From Drosophila miranda (taxonomy: Eukaryota > Arthropoda > Insecta > Diptera > Drosophilidae), in assembly GCF_003369915.1 (NCBI RefSeq), contig NC_046676.1:4898001-4962000 (forward strand): a stretch of 64,000 bases of DNA. The letters run 5' to 3'. A program made the position numbers and the translations under genes. The notes beneath the pieces were generated by a model. The model saw only the letters and a list, made by a program, of their open reading frames with translations, did not search any database and was not told the origin of the DNA. Position 1 is the stretch's first letter. Each line of letters begins with the position of its first letter. Shown here in pieces: positions 24,428 to 35,022 of the stretch.

Positions 24428-26763
24428 CGATACAGAGATATGGCATTGCCTTACAGCATGTTTCGGGCTATATTAAGAGATTTTCCACTCGCATGATCAT
24501 GATAAATCGATGAAATTAGCATCAGCCTGTGGGAAAACTTATTAGAATGTGAAAATATTTCACAGGCAAATGAAAAACGAACTTTTAAAGTCACAGATTT
24601 ACATACTACAAAAACATACGCATGAACCTCGAAAATTGATACTTTCTGAAAAGCAGTGAAATTTATAATAATTGTAAAATAGACTCAGGGAAAAAGCGTT
24701 GAATATTCAAATCACATATGTACATATGTATGTATGCATGTTTGTATATTTTTTCGGCTCCTTTTATCTCTTTCTAATTCTTCTCCCTGTGCCCGCGCAC
24801 AAAGTTGCTCTTCCTATTCTTCTTTGTCTGCTTTTGCCGCGCCATTTTCTTGTTAGTGTTAAACAAAAGTGCCGTTAGTTAACCGGCATATGGTACTCTC
24901 GCACTTTTTCACGTCTGCTTGTGTGTTGTTTGCCGGTTTCATAATCACGTTCTCTTCTTTGTCTTTTCTTCTTCTGTTGCCTTTTCCACTCCTGGTCTCT
25001 TGTTTGGACTCTTCTACTTTTGCTGTCTTTCCATCTCCTGCCTCTCATTCTGCTTCCACCACTTCTCATGATTCGTTGAGTACTTTGTAGCTCTCCGCGT
25101 TTGTTGTTTGTTTTGCTATCTCCTTGTTCTCTATGGTCGTTGCAGAGCTTTTGTTTTGCCCGCATTTGGAATGGACAAGAGACTTCCTCAACCATTTCGG
25201 CCTGGCCATAATTAATGCCCATATGAGTGCGCAAGAAGGAAATCTATTAGAGTGTCGGTTTTATAGCTGAACTCTTGACATTCTCGTTCGTTCTTGCCAC
25301 GACACACGCGACACAGCACCAAGAAGTCGCGGAGACGAATCGAGGCGACTTACGTGGCGGAAAAGCCAGGATAATCGAAAGTAGTTACGAAATAGGCCGA
25401 ATAGGTCAGCACCGAGAGTGGGCGTGCCTCAAATATGTACATACATACATCCATACATACATACATATATATATATGTGAAGTGTGTATGTATAAATGGA
25501 TTCACGCCTCTCCATGAATCCATTCATCCAACCATCCCAGCCAGCCAAATGCACACCCATGCAGTCCACTAATCAAACGAAAACGAAATTCGTTTGGCGA
25601 GTGGGCGCCCAGACAAACGACACAAGCAACCGTTACAATCTGCAGCAGCAGCAGCAGCAGCGGCAGCGGCAGCGGCGGCGGCGGCAGCAGTGGCGGCGTC
25701 ATGCAAACAAATGCAGTCATTCAGTCAGTAAGAAAAATTGAGCCTGGAAATGTTCCCAGCCATTTGTTTTTTTTTTTTTGCTCACCAATTGACAAGCCGG
25801 CTCAAAATAGTGCCCGAACAGCCTTCTTGCTTGCAGTATTATCCGAAAATAAAATCAAAAAAATAACATATGCTGCATAATTAAAAATTACACGGCTGAA
25901 AGGTAACGGTAAAAGCATCGGAGAGCAAACAGAGTTTACGTAAATGCTTTTTCGTTGTCTTTGCTTGGCTTCGCGTCGTTTCGCTACTCCTCGGTTTCCC
26001 TTGTTTGTCGTTGCCCAGGGTATGATGTTTTCTGCAGACGCAAGTAACACCCGAATATCTAGACCCCAAAACACGATTAGAGGTGGAACAACCAAATTTG
26101 ATCCCCACGCATCTGACGTTTTGATTTCAATTTTTGCCAAGCCTCCACATCGCCCTCGCAATTATGTACACACATATAGGAGTATATAACATGTACAATA
26201 TACATGTATACAATATGTACATAAATTATTGTGCAAAAAACTACCTTCGATTAGGGGGTATCCAATGGTAGAATAGAGCTTCCCTACGTTATTTGTTTAG
26301 CAATTGTGTTGGGCTCTGGAGAAGAACAGAGTCGCCAGCCTACTGTGTTTGCCTATGCACCGGGAGCCGGGAGGCCTTTCTCCATAAAGATACGATTATT
26401 TATATTTATTTGAGTGTGTGTTCCTTTTGTGCAGTCTTGTTTGCATTTTATTAAGACGCAAGTTTGCTGTTGATTCAGCGCAGGAGCGTGAGCAGGCACA
26501 GGCAATGGAATAACCTCATGCCCGACAGCTGTTTGCGGTTAATTTTTTTCATTTTCCTTCTGTCTTGTTAGCATTCTCTTGTGTTCTCTCCTTTTATTTT
26601 TTGGCAATTTCGCCAGCAGGTGTGCCAGCATCCGGATTGAGTTACTCTAGGAGCGGGTTGGCCGAGAAACAGATAGACCCGGGCCAACATTTTCTGCTCT
26701 TTCGGTCAAGGTATCATTTATCTGTATCGTCAGCCAGGATAGACTTTCAAATTTGTTAAATTT

Positions 26764-26879
26764 TATACCCTTACAGAGAGTGTTATTATTGTTACCAGAA
26801 AGAATTTAAGCTTTGCGTAGAAAGGCGATCTACAGCTGCCACACTAACAAGGGATCTGAAAGGGTATCGCAAGCTTCGG
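26764..26879. repeat. Remnant flanked by TATACCCTT / AAAGGGTAT
   Basis: Begins TATACCCTTACAGAG and ends GAAAGGGTATCGCAAGCTTCGG, a boundary pair common in dispersed Drosophila repeats. A similar right boundary (AGGGTATCGCAAGCT) occurs near 45114. Family not identified. Confidence 0.35.
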
Positions 26880-28705
26880 CCCGCTCTTTGTGTGAGTGCA
26901 TGTCTGGCCATTATAGGCGTATCGTTTACGAGAGAAGATATTGGCTAAAAATGTGTTTAAACAAATGTGCGAAAAAATAATCTGGAATCACGAGCAGCCC
27001 AAGCCCATCCCAGAAACAACTGAAATGTAGAATAATATTAAAAATAATTACCGCTTATCTCTTCCATTAGAAAAAGAGAGCAAAGTCGTTTGAAAGGTAT
27101 GCAAACACACACACATACACATTAGCCGAAAGGGCGTCGTGACATTACAAACAAAAACGTGCGATAAGAGAGCATGACTGTGGAGAAGGAGAAGGAGAGG
27201 CAGAGACATTCCTCACATAAACAGTTATTATTCTGATGAGTTTGGACGAGTGTCAACGTGCTGCTCCGGTTCCTGTTCCGATTAGGGGAACCCTTCCAGC
27301 TGCAAGCCAGAACAGAACCAACCCCAAAAAAATAAAGCTGACCCCAGCCTAAGTCGGGTTTATTTCATTGAAGATAACGAAACAATTCAGGTAAAATCTT
27401 GAACAAAGATGAAAAGGGAGAAGGAGAGCATAGCCTGCACTTGCGCAAATAGAGCAGCAACAGACGGAAACTTCAAAAGGGGAGTTTGTACGAGTGCTGT
27501 TTCGGTCTGGTCTGGCAATGAAAGGAGTTTTCATGGCTGACTGGAATAGACACTGGAAGTCCTTGGTGCTGCTACTGCTGCTATATATCCTCTTCTCACT
27601 GGAAGCTGGTCATACTTGTTGTTCAGGGAACGGAACTGCAGCTGCCTCCACCCCGTCCTACACAATCTCTTTTATAATTAGCCCACTCCAAATGAGGCCA
27701 AGTGCTTTCTTGATTTTGCTTTTTTGTTCTTGATTTATCTGCTCAACACACACAAAGAAAGGGGAGAAGGAGAGCAAAGCAACACTTGAAGGATACTTAC
27801 AATGCACTCTCCTCTCTCCAAGCAGTCGGCGTGCATCTGCTTTCAGCACACAAAAAAGTATCCCACGGAGCCGTAAATGCAGTCGTTTGTTTGCGATTTC
27901 GGGATGCTGCCACTGCTGCTGCAAACAATTAAGCGTTTCCTCCCCTTCAGACCATCCTGTGGTTGTTGTTGTAGCATTGCATTCCAGGCGGCAAAAGCGC
28001 ACAAAGGAGTGTGTGCCCGTGTGAGTGCTCCACGCTCTTCCAGCCAGCCCTCAACTCCTGCTCCTGCTTTTCCTCCCACTCTCCCTCCGCCTCCTGGTTT
28101 GGATGGTCTGTGTTGTTCAAACAAACTACCCCGAGCGGCGCGGCACCGTTGATCCTGTCCTTTGCCTCTCCTGTAGTTGTTGTTGCTTTTGTTATACACT
28201 CACAGACACGGGACACGCACACACACATTCACTGGCGCGGCAGACAGACGCTTAATTTCTGTTTGCCTTTGAAAATTGCATAAATTATTCGCTTTTCAAC
28301 TTTTCCCTCCTCCTTGCAATTCGGTTTCGGTGATTTTTCTCGCGCACTTTTCGCACTCCTTTTTTCGTCGGCCAGACAACAGTTGGATGTCTCTTTAACT
28401 GTTATTTTCTGCCTTATTTTCGCTTACTTCTAATTTTTCGACTGCATTCTCGTTTTCTTTCGTTTTGCGTTTCGGTAAGGTTCGTATTTTCTTATAGACA
28501 AACAAAAACAGACAACCCGCAAACACAGCTCTAAGCCACTTTCAGCGGCGTCAGGGTACAGAAACTCTATGAATAATGCCGACTGGCACTAGAACACATT
28601 TCAATTCAAATTTACAGGCGCCTTCAGTTTACATTTGTTTTAAAAAAAATAGCAACAACCACCGCGTAACCGACGGACAACGGGAAAAATTCGACAATGC
28701 AGGAA

Positions 28706-28812
28706 CAGTGTGACCGCGGATTTATCGACAAAATATACCGTCCTACCCTCAGAAATATACCGCAACATACCGCCTCATTTTCAAAATATACCGTAAATAT
28801 ACTGACAAATTC
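28706..28812 (+). promoter_or_regulatory. Motif 1 plus Motif 6 array, housekeeping-type promoter (copy A)
   Basis: CAGTGTGACCG at 28706-28716 is a perfect reverse Motif 1 (M1BP site). It is followed by several AAATATACCG/AAATATACTG units, which match Motif 6 (KTYRGTATWTTT) on the other strand. Together these define a TATA-less housekeeping promoter. It could serve the small ORF on the plus strand, mim on the minus strand, or both. Confidence 0.6.
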
Positions 28813-28882
28813 AAGTTCTTTTTACATATTCCTCGATTTTGATCTTCCGTGGAATATTACTAGCTATATAGAACATTTAGCC

Positions 28883-29032
28883 ATGCCATCAAAATTTTAT
28901 ACGATTGATGAATCAATTTTCTATTTTACTGGTGTATTTTTAATCCTTGCTTTTATTGTATTTATTGTAAAAAAAGGTTTAAACGAAAAAGTTCAACAAA
29001 AAAAGAGTCGCTATATTGCGTGTAAGCCGTAG
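28883..29032 (+). CDS. Candidate small single-TM protein (49 aa), unrecognised
   Basis: I do not recognise this protein. From ATG 28883 it has 49 residues: a short polar N-terminus (MPSKFYTIDES), one hydrophobic segment at about 13-29 (FYFTGVFLILAFIVFIV), and a basic tail rich in Lys/Gln. The frame is open further upstream to 28697, but that part overlaps the promoter motifs, so the inner ATG is preferred. AATAAA lies at about 29099, 67 bp past the stop. A colinear copy at about 46420-46915 carries the same ATG context but stops after three codons. Support is the promoter, polyA signal and hydrophobic design. Conservation between species is unknown; it could be a spurious frame inside a repeat. 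Confidence 0.42.
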   Translation: MPSKFYTIDESIFYFTGVFLILAFIVFIVKKGLNEKVQQKKSRYIACKP

Positions 29033-29098
29033 TATAGGCCATTGTATACCCTATTTTGTTAATTTTATATGAAAGTATATATATTGATATGAAGATAA

Positions 29099-29104
29099 AA
29101 TAAA
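29099..29104 (+). terminator. Polyadenylation signal after the small ORF
   Basis: AATAAA followed within 20 bp by a T-rich stretch, correctly placed for the small ORF at 28883-29032. Confidence 0.5.
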
Positions 29105-29650
29105 GACCTTTTCTCAAATTGACATTTTTTAGACATATTCATGTATATGATGAGTGTTTTGTATATATATCTCGATCCTGATACGTATTCTTGGTCCCTA
29201 CAAGAAGACAATAAGCCTTAAAATATCGTTGAAATATTGAACATAATATTAAATAATATTGAATAATATTAAAATATATTGAAAATAAATTTTTCTTGCC
29301 TGGGATGACAAACATATTCACAATTCTACAATATCATTTTTCCTAGGGTATGCAGAATGCCAATGTTGCGGGACATGCTGCTCGATTTCTGGGCACATGA
29401 GTCTGGCCCATAAAAATTGAAATTTTCAACGGTAATGTGTCTGGAATGAATCTCATTGTTGCAGGGAAATTGTTTCGTCGAAAAATCACTCCGCGAAGAG
29501 AGGATATCCCACCATGAAAGAGAGAAAAATCCCAAGAAACGGATACGATAAGTGCGTGCATTTTTTCCTGTTGCCCTTTTTATAGCTCATTCAAAATGAC
29601 GCTCTCCCGGCTCAGTTTTTCGTTGCATGTATCAACAGTAAAGAGCACCA

Positions 29651-29735
29651 CTGTGACCATCTGACCCTCAGAAATATACCGTAAATATACCGATGAAAAA
29701 AATAACTTAGCCAACCCCCTTTATTTAAAAATAAC
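29651..29735 (+). repeat. Motif 1/Motif 6 cassette, short copy B
   Basis: CACTGTGACCATC, then CCCTCAGAAATATACCGTAAATATACCGATGAA, then AACTTAGCC and CCCCCTTTATTTAAAA. The same ordered blocks occur at 33302-33405. No gene start lies nearby, so this copy looks like a dispersed repeat rather than a promoter in use. Confidence 0.55.
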
Positions 29736-30445
29736 TGTATTTTGGTGCGATAATCGAAACGCATTTGGCGGTTAAATACCATTATTTTAAAAATCACAAT
29801 ACTATTTATTTATACCATATATACTTTTTATCGAAATGACAATTCAATCCCAGCTATGGTTCAAAATAACAATTTTCCGATCTGAAAATGGACCTTTTCA
29901 TTAAGCTGCTTCTCAATAAGGGCATTGAAACTCAAGGGGTTTTTATCAGAGCGACTTGTCTTTGACCAAAAAGTACAAACTTTCGTTGAGATAGATTAAA
30001 GCCTTAAATTGGTTTATATATTCTATTCATGATCGAGACAGTATTATAATTCGCAAGGGTATTTCAAATTATTCTCATTCCATTATGCATAGGACAATAC
30101 TCTGAAACATGTGCATGTTTCCCAGCGCCACCTAGTTGTCGTAATACCCATCTTTTGTCACATCCAGCTGCTGGCATGGAAAAATTATCAACAATGTACG
30201 GCTATTCTGATCATCCGTGGCCTAAATTCGCTATTTTTTAAATTTATATGTATATTTATTTGTTCAGGTTGTTGATCTTGGTGCAGTAAGTATAAATAAA
30301 ATCACCGTCTGCATTATCACACAAGACCGGAGCTTAAAGAAATTAACAAACTTAGTGCAAATAAGGATATAAAAACTTTGTACAATAAAAAATACAGAGG
30401 AAAACAATACAAAATAGTAAGTCCAGGGGCTGGCTAGCACTGCCC
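29736..30445. other. AT-rich intergenic DNA
   Basis: Between cassette copy B and the 3' end of Cyp6u1. No gene recognised; it includes the Cyp6u1 3' UTR. Confidence 0.6.
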
Positions 30446-31965
30446 TTAGTTGTCCACCCGCTCCACATTCAGATGAATGTCCGTTTTTGGCATTAACAGC
30501 AGCCTGCCATTGTCATACTCCAGGGGAATTGCCGTCTTGGAACAGGGCGTGTATCTGTGGTATTGCAGTAGGGTCACCAGTCCCACCAGCAGTTCCTGCT
30601 CCACGAACTGGGCGGCTATGCAGCCGCGCAAGCCGTCGCCAAAGGGCAGAAAGGACATGGCCGGCCGGGTTCGTTTGGCTTCGGCCTCAAAGCGATCCGG
30701 ATCAAATCGCAAGGGTTCCTCATAGATGGCAGGATCCCGGTGAATCGCTGCCGTGGGTATGAGAACATTGTTACCCCGTGCTATGACAAATACCGATCCG
30801 GGCAGCTCAAACTCTTTGGTGGCTCGGCGCAACAAGAAGGGGTAAGGTGTGTGCAGGCGCAGCGTTTCTGGAGGAGCAAGAGTCAAGATCAGGATTTGTG
30901 TGTGGTATGGAATTTCACCCACTTACCATTCAGAACTTGCTTCGTGTACAGCAGCTCCTTCAGCCCTTCCGTTGTCAGTTGTCCGCTGTGTTGTTCCAGA
31001 GTCTTTCGAATCTCTGCTCTGACTCGATCCTGCAGCTCCGGCTGCCGCGCCAATTCGTAGAGACAAAAGCTGAGGGTGGCATTTAGGGGAACCAGTCCGG
31101 CCAGGACGAAGCCAAAGGCCTGTGCTGCAATCTGGACATCGTCCAGTGGCTGGTCCATGTTTGAATATAGCTGCAGGAAGGTCTGCAGTGGCTGGCGATC
31201 CCTCTTACGCTGTTCCTGCAGCTGCCCGAGCACCACCTTTTGAAAGTAGGCCATGGCCGATACGGCGTAGCTCTTGTGATTGAGCAGCTGCGCGAGTAGG
31301 GGGAACTCCAATGCCAGATAGGCACGCCACAGACTGAACTTGCCCCAGTAGCTTTGGGTCCACCGGCGGAACTCCGTGTGATCGGCTGACAGTCCAAAGG
31401 CCATCGAGGCCACCACGTCCAAGTTATAGCTGTCCACCAGCTCGTTGATGTTCAGGGTCTGCAGACGTTCCTTTCCCAGGCTTCTCTGGACACCCCTGGA
31501 GATCAGCACGAGCCTGGGCAGTAGCTTGTTGATGTTCGCTGGGGTGAACACGCCCGTGGATTGAGCGTGGAGCGCCCGCCACTTGTGCCCGTCCAGCTGT
31601 AGAAGATTTCCCGATAGCGGCTCTGAGCCGTCATTGCTGTATAGACCTCGCGTGGTGAAGTTTCCCGCGTGTGTGACGAGAATGTGGCGCACCAGCTCAA
31701 GGTCCAGCACCAAAACGAACGGCTTGAGGCATGCAAAGAAGCCAACGAATGGCGCTCTTCCTTTGTACTTTGCGTAGATGACTTGCAGGGCGTCCTGCAG
31801 ATGTCTTTTGCCGCCCACAACGCCCTTGATGTTGCCCCAAAAGAACTTTGGCTTCTCGTGCAAAATGCCGCGTCGCTTCCAGTACCCCAGGCTGATCTTC
31901 ACCAGGGCATAGACGAGGGAGAGTGCACCGACGGCGGTGAGCAAGGCACGGTGCAGCAGATCCAT
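30446..31965 (-). CDS. Cyp6u1: Cytochrome P450, CYP6 family
   Basis: Microsomal P450 with an N-terminal membrane anchor (LLTAVGALSLVYALVKISLGY). Exons are 30927-31965 and 30446-30867; the intron splits the Glu codon of ETLR. Length is 486 residues. Seen motifs: KVFTP-like VFTPANINKLLP, K-helix ETLR, PERF-like DPDRFEAEA, and heme loop FLPFGDGLRGCIA with the ligand Cys. The I-helix reads AGLVPLNATLSF, lacking the acidic-Thr pair usual in microsomal P450s (AGxE/DT). That suggests altered oxygen activation or a specialised reaction; the frame around it is intact, so it is not simply decay. The CYP6U1 assignment comes from the 42E position and overall character. Confidence 0.85.
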
Positions 31966-32286
31966 GCTTCTCTTGGCAGACCGGTAGTTGTCTTTTCCCG
32001 CTTTGCTTACTAATGTGTAATGTTTTTTTTTTCTGTCTGGCAGTGGCCGTGCCTGTTCGTCGGGTTTGCTGTTTCAGTAGTTAGTGCCGGCACCGGCTTA
32101 TCAGTGCCATCGTCATGGAATAGCAGTTATCAGTCGGTTGGACAGAAAAGCAATAATGCCATTGAGTGGGAACCGAGCGGGGCAACGAGTGCTAAAATAG
32201 AAGAAAAACGAGGCTATAAACCGGCAGGCGATAGTGTATCGTAATCAATTTGGCTTTGCTTGTTTTATTGGCCAACTTTTCTGAGC
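31966..32286. other. Intergenic between Cyp6u1 and Ufsp1
   Basis: Holds the Cyp6u1 upstream region and the Ufsp1 3' end. A TTTATT on the plus strand near 32260 gives a minus-strand AATAAA for Ufsp1. Confidence 0.55.
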
Positions 32287-33047
32287 CTACTGCTGCAGAA
32301 TGAGGCACAGATTGTACGTGCTCGTCTGGAACTCGCTGATGTGTATCCAACGGACAAAACCTTGTTCAATTAGTAGCTCCTTGTAGCTGGGCACGTCCGA
32401 GCAATGGGGATCCTAAATTAGAGGGAATTGCGCATCAGTCAGTGGCAGAAATGTGGTCGCCGCAAGTGGGTTAATTGACTCACCACAATCAGCAGATAGA
32501 CCTCCCCCGTCTGGGTCCGGTGCCACCCGGCTATGCCCTTGGAGGCCGTATCACTTATGCCGCCCATCGGAATGAAGCCCTGGTATTCCACAAAGTAGCT
32601 GCGGATCTGGCCGAGCACTTCCTGGGAGCACAGTTCCTTCGTGTTTAGGATCTTGCAGGGCAACTTAAAGAGCACATCGATCACGTAGAACTCCTCCAGG
32701 GTGCCAATCCAGCCGCGTGAGCCCTCGAAGCTGGCGGGCTTGTCTGCCAGACTAATCAATATATTCTGAATTTCCCGTATCGAGGGCACATGCTGATCCG
32801 CATCGCTGCGTTTATTTATAATCCACGAGATGGCCGTCTGCAAGGTGCGATAGCCGCAGCCCCAGCCCGCATCCTGGTGCCCGTCGCAGCCGTAATGAAA
32901 ATAGCTGAAACGACCGCGCGTAAGCAATGTTTCGCCATTCTCCGATGGTGGGGCCAGGGCCAGGTGAGGGTTTTCATGCAGCGCGTATTCGTAAGTCTTC
33001 GGAGAGATGCTCAATCCGACAGGTGCCTGGTCATTATTAACGTCCAT
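32287..33047 (-). CDS. Ufsp1: UFM1-specific protease 1
   Basis: Cysteine protease of family C78 that matures UFM1 and removes it from substrates. Exons are 32484-33047 and 32287-32412 (phase 0), 229 residues. The catalytic Cys is in AGWGCGYRTLQ (about residue 64). The catalytic Asp and His are in DPHCSD at the start of exon 2, and GFIPMGG matches the fold core. Length is close to the short Drosophila/vertebrate UFSP1 form with no N-terminal extension. The start is the first ATG of the frame. Cassette copy C with Motif 6 units lies 250-360 bp upstream and may be its promoter. Confidence 0.92.
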
Positions 33048-33301
33048 TGCTCTGCCTTCGACTGATATTCTGGCTGTAAGTGTTTATATCGTGCGAACTT
33101 GATCGTTCTGGAGCAGATGTATTGATATATCCACGCCTGCTGGGATTGTTTTTGCCACAATTACCTGTGGTTTACCTTATTACCTTATGGAATCGCTGCA
33201 GTCTTTTTTTATTTAAATACAAACATACACATATATATATATATATATATACAAACCTATACATATGTAAAAGTGAAATCTCAGCAGTGAAATCGTTCGA
33301 A

Positions 33302-33405
33302 CAGTGTGACAGCTCTCAGAAATATACCGAAAAATACAGCAGAAAGTTTAAAATATACCTTAAATATACGAACTTAGCCCTCTTAAGCCCCCTTTATTTA
33401 AAACT
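33302..33405 (-). promoter_or_regulatory. Motif 1-like/Motif 6 cassette, copy C, upstream of Ufsp1
   Basis: CAGTGTGACAG (one mismatch to Motif 1), then CTCAGAAATATACCG, AAAATATACCTTAAATATACG, AACTTAGCCC and CCCCCTTTATTTAAAA. Position fits a Ufsp1 promoter, but the same blocks recur elsewhere without genes, so it may be a repeat that supplies the promoter. Confidence 0.5.
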
Positions 33406-35022
33406 TGAGTTAAGCCGCGGAAAACAATACCAGTAATAATAATTCTTCCATGATTTCATTCCGCATTTTCATCTACTCTGTTGCATTACTACAAAGTATT
33501 TATACTAAAACTACCAAAAAATTCCCTAAATATTCCTTTAATTTCAACGTCAAAAGGTTTGAATGCAACGCGTCTATCATTGCTAGGGATGGCAGTCGGG
33601 TGTACCAATTATGAGCGTATGACACTACACTGTCGGAGATCCGTTGGTTCCGATTTTCAGATTGGTGGCAGATTGCTATATGCTATATGCTAATATAACA
33701 GACTGTAAGGAATTTTGTTAGCATAACTCTTTGACTGCAGACTTTTTCTTTCATGTTGTGTCTGTCTTGCAGATAAGACAGTTAATTATTCACTGTGATG
33801 CCATCTCTAATGCTCTTTCGATGCATTGAAAGATTTCCCTCATATTTGGCGCGCTCAACAGTTGCGCCCCGTAAATTTGAATGAATGAATGAAAATCATC
33901 AGCTTTCGCGTTTGTTTCTCGTATTTCTCATGAACTTCAAATTTTATTTGAATTATTAAATGTACATTATTGTGTTTAGAATTTATAAATATGCTTTTGG
34001 GAGTGTGTGTGTGGCTTCAACGCTCTTAATAAACACCATACTTGTATGGTTTTTCCCTCATAAATGGTGCTCTTTAAACTTTGCCTTAATTTCGATTAGA
34101 TTTTTGGTGACCAAACAATTGTTCAAAGTACATTACATTACATATAATAATTGGTAAAAATTTGAAATATATCTTCTACGACTACACTCTGTAAAATTTG
34201 CATATTTCTATTTCTATTTCTATTTTGGGGTTTCAACTATTTTTTCTGAATTGCTGATTGTTACTGAGTTGCCGTTACTTTGTTTTGTTAATGTTTAAAA
34301 GTTGCCTTTAAAATGTTATTTGAGAACTTCGCTGAGTTGTACAGTTGAAATACTTTGAGATTTGCAATTAAAATATCTAAAACTACATTGTGCTCGCAAA
34401 TCGTTTGTTTGTTTGTTTGTTGTGTGTGTTTTTTTTTGGTGTGTGCGCCAGCAAAACGACGGTTTAAAATGTTGAATTAAAATTATAAGTACAATACATA
34501 AAATACTTTTATTAAATATATTTAGCGATATCACCACGATTTGTTGTTATTGTGCTCTTAAAAATCATGTAACAGAAAAGATTTATATGCTAAATTATGA
34601 ATTAATTGTTATCTTTTACTGTTTCTTTCTTTTCTTTATATGTAAATGTTATATACTCGTATATTATAAATATTCATACGATTTGTATCGTCCCCACTGG
34701 CGGCTCCACTCCTCCTCGTTGGTTGCTGTCGTAAATGCAGTCAAAATACGCTTGCGTCTAAAAAATACATTCCCCTTTCAATCTGTGCGGTGTGTGCTGT
34801 TGTGGGCCCTTCCATCCTTCCATGCTCCTTACCAATCTACAATCAAGTCTAAATCTGAATCGTTGCTCTACTGCTACACACCAGTGCTTCCTCCGGGCTC
34901 CCCCTTCCTTTCCATTCCTCTCTGCTACACTCGTGGGTGTGTGTGCTTATGAAATTAGGCATACTGCGGTGCTTGGGTAAATGCAATGCCACGGCCCCTC
35001 CTTCTCCGTCTGCAGTCTCGTA
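33406..35022. other. AT-rich DNA between Ufsp1 and vimar, includes vimar 3' UTR
   Basis: No protein recognised. Several plus-strand TTTATT sites could be minus-strand polyadenylation signals of vimar (for example near 33951 and 34507). Confidence 0.55.

Larger units (their letters stand above)
19672..28690. other. Non-coding, probable 5' leader/intron of mim
   Basis: Nine kilobases upstream of the mim start codon with no recognisable exon. It is rich in simple repeats: CT near 21160-21196 and 22228-22265, an 11-bp CTG-rich repeat near 21285-21345, GA near 24399-24422, CAG near 25641-25690. It could hold non-coding mim exons and enhancers; these cannot be placed from sequence alone. Confidence 0.5.

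Noticed and set aside
27843-28283. Overlapping frames on both strands near 28 kb, Pro/Ser/Gly-rich
   Set aside because: Low complexity, no splice or homology support, several frames open at once because of base composition.
28697-28882. N-terminal extension of the small ORF
   Set aside because: It overlaps the Motif 1/Motif 6 promoter elements, so it is probably not transcribed in full.
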